Assembly (NCBI GenBank): GCA_021806645.1
Contig: JAJZQX010000006.1
Span: 124,001-188,000 of the forward strand
Direction of reading: 5' to 3'
Source of the DNA: Myxococcales bacterium
GTDB lineage: Bacteria; Myxococcota; Myxococcia; Myxococcales; Anaeromyxobacteraceae
Length of the DNA stretch: 64,000 nt
Position numbers and translations under genes: made by a program. Positions 63,515-64,000 of the stretch are shown in pieces. Below the pieces are notes generated by a model. The model did not search any database, was not told the DNA's origin, and was given only the letters and a program-made list of their open reading frames with translations. Position 1 is the stretch's first letter; every line of letters begins with the position of its first letter.

Positions 63515-64000
63515 CCGCTGGGCCGACCGTCGCGCTGGTAGACTACGGCGCCGGCAACCTGCGCTCGGTCGAGAACGCGCTGCGCGAGGTGGGCGCGCGG
63601 GTGGTGGTGACCCGCGACCCGGCCGCGGTGCGCGCCGCCGACCGGGTGGTGGTGCCGGGCCAGGGGGCCATGCCGGCCTGCGCCGAGGCGATGCGCGGCA
63701 GCGGCGTCGAGGCGGCGCTGCGCGAGGCGATCGCCCGCGGCACGCCGGTGCTCGGCATCTGCGTCGGCCTGCAGATCCTCTTCACCGACGGCGAGGAGGC
63801 GGGCGGGGCGCATGGGCTCGGGCTGGTGCCGGGGACGGTGCGCAAGCTCCCGGCCGGCGTGCGGCTGCCCCACATCGGCTGGTCGAAGGTGAGCGGCCCG
63901 CCGCCGCTCCACCCGCTCTTCGCGCCGCTCGACGGGCAGTACGTCTACTTCGCCCACAGCTACGCCGCCCCGGCCGACGCCCCCGGCACGCAGCTCACCG
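63511..64000 (+). CDS. hisH: Imidazole glycerol phosphate synthase glutaminase subunit HisH (cut by window edge)
   Basis: Releases ammonia from glutamine for HisF. From the GTG at 63511, 163 codons are visible. VALVDYGAGNLRSVENALREVGA opens the protein; the oxyanion region is VVPGQGAMPACAEAM; the nucleophile Cys lies in LGICVGLQILF; then GLGLVPGTVRKL, PHIGWSKV and the YFAHSYA segment containing the catalytic His. The final Glu region is beyond the edge. Fourth or later his genes probably follow outside the window. Confidence 0.95.
   Translation, partial: MTAGPTVALVDYGAGNLRSVENALREVGARVVVTRDPAAVRAADRVVVPGQGAMPACAEAMRGSGVEAALREAIARGTPVLGICVGLQILFTDGEEAGGAHGLGLVPGTVRKLPAGVRLPHIGWSKVSGPPPLHPLFAPLDGQYVYFAHSYAAPADAPGTQLT

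Overview
The window is chromosomal DNA from a very GC-rich bacterium, most likely a member of the Myxococcota close to Anaeromyxobacter. The basis is the dense GC-rich coding, the many lipoproteins and outer-membrane-type proteins, an NtrC-type sigma54 activator beside type II secretion genes, and the neighbourhood ligA / acylphosphatase / TIGR03960-type radical SAM / RNase E-G / IHF. The genus is an inference; no rRNA, tRNA, CRISPR array or insertion sequence was found.

Layout. (1) 1-5108, minus strand: type II secretion genes gspD (cut by the window edge) and gspC, behind a consensus-perfect sigma54 -24/-12 promoter, plus the NtrC-type response regulator that probably drives them and a small membrane protein. 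(2) 5169-7172, minus: rpmE and rho, each with a sigma70-like promoter. (3) 7276-19144, plus: a single-pass membrane protein translationally coupled to a type IV pilin-like protein, ligA, acyP, a radical SAM/DUF2344 fusion, RNase E/G with a split S1 domain and an RG-rich tail, a YihY/BrkB membrane protein, and IHF. (4) 19215-27287, minus: a compact operon of type III secretion core genes (sctV, U, T, S, R, a FliO-like gene, sctQ, a small gene, sctJ, sctI and a needle/rod-like gene). Most junctions are 4-base stop/start overlaps. It has no ATPase, stator, secretin or SctD, and its order resembles the flagellar fliF...fliM/N-O-P-Q-R-flhB-flhA order. (5) 27489-35838: gamma-glutamyltransferase, a PlsC-type acyltransferase, a less GC-rich pair of envelope-protein genes, a BamC-like lipoprotein, a truncated secreted-protein gene and a ferritin-like/VIT1 transporter.

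(6) 36009-61390: a large alpha-glucan (starch/maltodextrin) locus. It holds an ABC importer malK-malE-malF-malG, a minus-strand operon for a surface apparatus (amylase, a glucodextranase-C-like protein, an outer-membrane barrel and three lipoproteins), a ROK regulator, a lipoprotein pullulanase, two more lipoprotein GH13 amylases and a lipoprotein AGE-type epimerase. The proposed flow is cleavage of glucans by surface- or periplasm-anchored GH13 enzymes, capture by binding lipoproteins, passage through the barrel, and ABC import, with ROK-type repression. It looks like a TonB-independent analogue of a starch utilization system. (7) 61482-64000, plus: hisD-hisB-hisH (hisH cut by the right edge), with overlapping coding ends.

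The two most unusual units are the FliO-containing minimal type III secretion operon and the glucan locus. In the latter, a glucodextranase-C-like module recurs in three proteins and MalF carries a sensor-like extension of about 340 residues.
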